Shown: piece after piece, positions 63,184 to 64,000 of the stretch
How positions within the stretch are numbered: the first letter of the stretch is position 1
Layout of the letters: each line of letters starts with the position of its first letter
DNA from: Pseudomonas sp. Au-Pse12
GTDB lineage: Bacteria > Pseudomonadota > Gammaproteobacteria > Pseudomonadales > Pseudomonadaceae
Length of the DNA stretch: 64,000 nt
Assembly: GCF_021341665.1 (NCBI RefSeq)
Contig: NZ_JAJTTH010000006.1
Coordinates: 310,001-374,000 of the forward strand
Direction of reading: 5' to 3'
Translations under genes and position numbers: made by a program
The notes under the pieces: model-generated
The model's input: the letters and a program-made list of their open reading frames with translations, nothing else
The model's database searches: none
Told to the model about the DNA's origin: nothing

Positions 63184-63253
63184 GCAGGAGCTGGCGTGCC
63201 AGCCAATCTTGCACAGGGCTCAAGGGGCCCTTCGCCGGCAAGCCGGCTCCTAG
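63184..63253. repeat. REP-type palindromes
   Basis: GAGCTGGCGTGCCAGC and TTCGCCGGCAAGCCGGCTCCT lie between converging genes. The second is the common fluorescent-Pseudomonas REP core. Confidence 0.75.
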
Positions 63254-63286
63254 CAGCGGTTGCAAAAACCAATCGCCGCAGGGCGA

Positions 63287-64000
63287 TCAGGAGCGGGCCA
63301 GCTCCAGCAGCTTGCCGCGCCACGCGGCCCTGGCCGGCAGTGCCAGGAAGAAACCGTTGAGCAATGACTCCCGGGGCGGATAACAGAACGCCGCGCCGGC
63401 CAGATCCAGCACCTCGCCTCCCGCCCCTTCAAGCACGCCCTGGGCCGCAGCGGTGTCCCACTGCGACGTGGGCGCCAGGCGCGGATAACAGTCTGCAGCG
63501 CCTTCGGCCAGCAGGCAGAACTTCAGCGAACTGCCGATATTGGCCAGTTGCAACTCACCCAGGGCGGCGCTCAAGCCACTGAGCAGACGCTCCTGCTCCG
63601 GGCTCGAATGCCGGCGGCTGGCGACTACGGTAAACGCTTCGCCGGCACCCGGCTGCTCACGCACCTGGATCACTTGCGGCGGCTGCCCGCGGTCCACGCG
63701 CCAGGCTCCCAGCCCGGCACCGCCCAGATAGCAGCGGCCGTTGGTGGGCATCGAGACCACGCCAAACACTACCCGCCCCTGTTCGATCAGGGCGATGTTG
63801 ACGGTGAACTCCTCACTGCCGGAAATGAACTCCTTGGTGCCATCCAGCGGGTCCACCAGCCACCAGCGCTGCCAACTGGCACGAGTCGCCTGGGGAATGT
63901 TCGCGTCCTCTTCGGAAAGCACCGGAATGCTCGGGTCCAGGGCCTTGAGGCCGGCCACGATCAGGTGGTGGGCGGCCAAGTCGGCAGCCGTCACCGGCGA
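63287..64000 (-). CDS. cysQ: 3'(2'),5'-bisphosphate nucleotidase CysQ (5' end outside window)
   Basis: The C-terminal 237 residues of an inositol-monophosphatase-type enzyme that hydrolyses 3'-phosphoadenosine 5'-phosphate from sulfate assimilation. The metal-binding residues appear in LSEEDANI and WLVDPLDGTKEF, and the second Asp motif in TSQWDTAAAQGVLEGAGG. The N-terminus (about 35 residues) lies beyond the right edge. It converges with the thioesterase gene across a REP. Confidence 0.93.
   Translation of the reverse strand, partial: SPVTAADLAAHHLIVAGLKALDPSIPVLSEEDANIPQATRASWQRWWLVDPLDGTKEFISGSEEFTVNIALIEQGRVVFGVVSMPTNGRCYLGGAGLGAWRVDRGQPPQVIQVREQPGAGEAFTVVASRRHSSPEQERLLSGLSAALGELQLANIGSSLKFCLLAEGAADCYPRLAPTSQWDTAAAQGVLEGAGGEVLDLAGAAFCYPPRESLLNGFFLALPARAAWRGKLLELARS

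Overview
The window reads as chromosomal DNA of a fluorescent Pseudomonas (P. fluorescens complex, plausibly the protegens/chlororaphis side). This rests on high GC, strong third-position GC bias, Pseudomonas-type REP palindromes, and protein families and gene neighbourhoods typical of the genus: mutY-yggX, a his-type amino acid ABC operon, rml genes followed by dctBD, aguBA, OprD porin, and an Fds-type formate dehydrogenase. The first gene (OFA-family MFS transporter) and the last (cysQ) run off the window edges.

Layout. 1-5.6 kb: truncated MFS transporter, divergent PanM/PanZ-type GNAT protein, then the overlapping trio asmA-mutY-yggX. 5.7-7.1 kb: tRNA-Phe, then a DUF1016/YhcG-type PDDEXK nuclease gene split by a one-base frameshift in a T run. 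7.2-13.1 kb: small and hypothetical genes, a DMT transporter with a histidine-rich tail, a PchB-like chorismate mutase gene whose 3' end is frameshifted, and an alpha/beta hydrolase. 13.5-19.7 kb: gabP, then the polar/basic amino acid ABC operon (ATPase, binding protein, two permeases) and a methyltransferase gene carrying DnaA-box sequences. 20-21.6 kb: a berberine-bridge-type flavin oxidase. 22-28.9 kb: an M20 amidohydrolase divergent from a LysR regulator, followed by a polyamine/opine-type ABC importer. 29.4-34.6 kb: fdsGBAD, NAD-dependent molybdenum formate dehydrogenase. 35.5 kb: tRNA-Thr. 36-40.8 kb: an AraC regulator and an exported/outer-membrane gene cluster (DUF1254 protein, MipA/OmpV protein, class A acid phosphatase, predicted beta-barrel). 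40.8-47.7 kb: AhpD-like protein, cytochrome c, LprI-like protein, TPR lipoprotein, OprD porin, SnoaL-like and DsbA-like proteins. 47.9-50.3 kb: a TonB-dependent siderophore receptor behind a perfect palindromic Fur-box-like site, plus a small protein. 50.6-55.7 kb: agmatine catabolism genes aguA and aguB, and a 972-residue kinase/class III aminotransferase-fold fusion. 56-59.4 kb: rmlBACD for dTDP-L-rhamnose. 59.4-62.7 kb: dctB-dctD two-component system for C4-dicarboxylates. 62.7-64 kb: a thioesterase and cysQ.

How the genes fit together. Much of the window concerns nitrogen and carbon acquisition: GABA uptake, amino acid uptake, an amidohydrolase with its own importer, agmatine to putrescine conversion, C4-dicarboxylate sensing, and formate oxidation to CO2 and NADH. 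The remainder is envelope work (rhamnose precursor, porins, TonB receptor, exported phosphatase cluster) and housekeeping (base excision repair, iron protection, tRNAs).

No phage, transposon, CRISPR array or complete defence island was seen. The most unusual items are the split nuclease gene with a canonical -1 slippery heptamer and hairpins at the break, the kinase-lyase fusion protein, the in-frame DnaA boxes written with rare TTA codons, and the repeated TTATCGGATAT-type motif upstream of aguB. All functional calls come from reading motifs and family resemblance; no database search was run.
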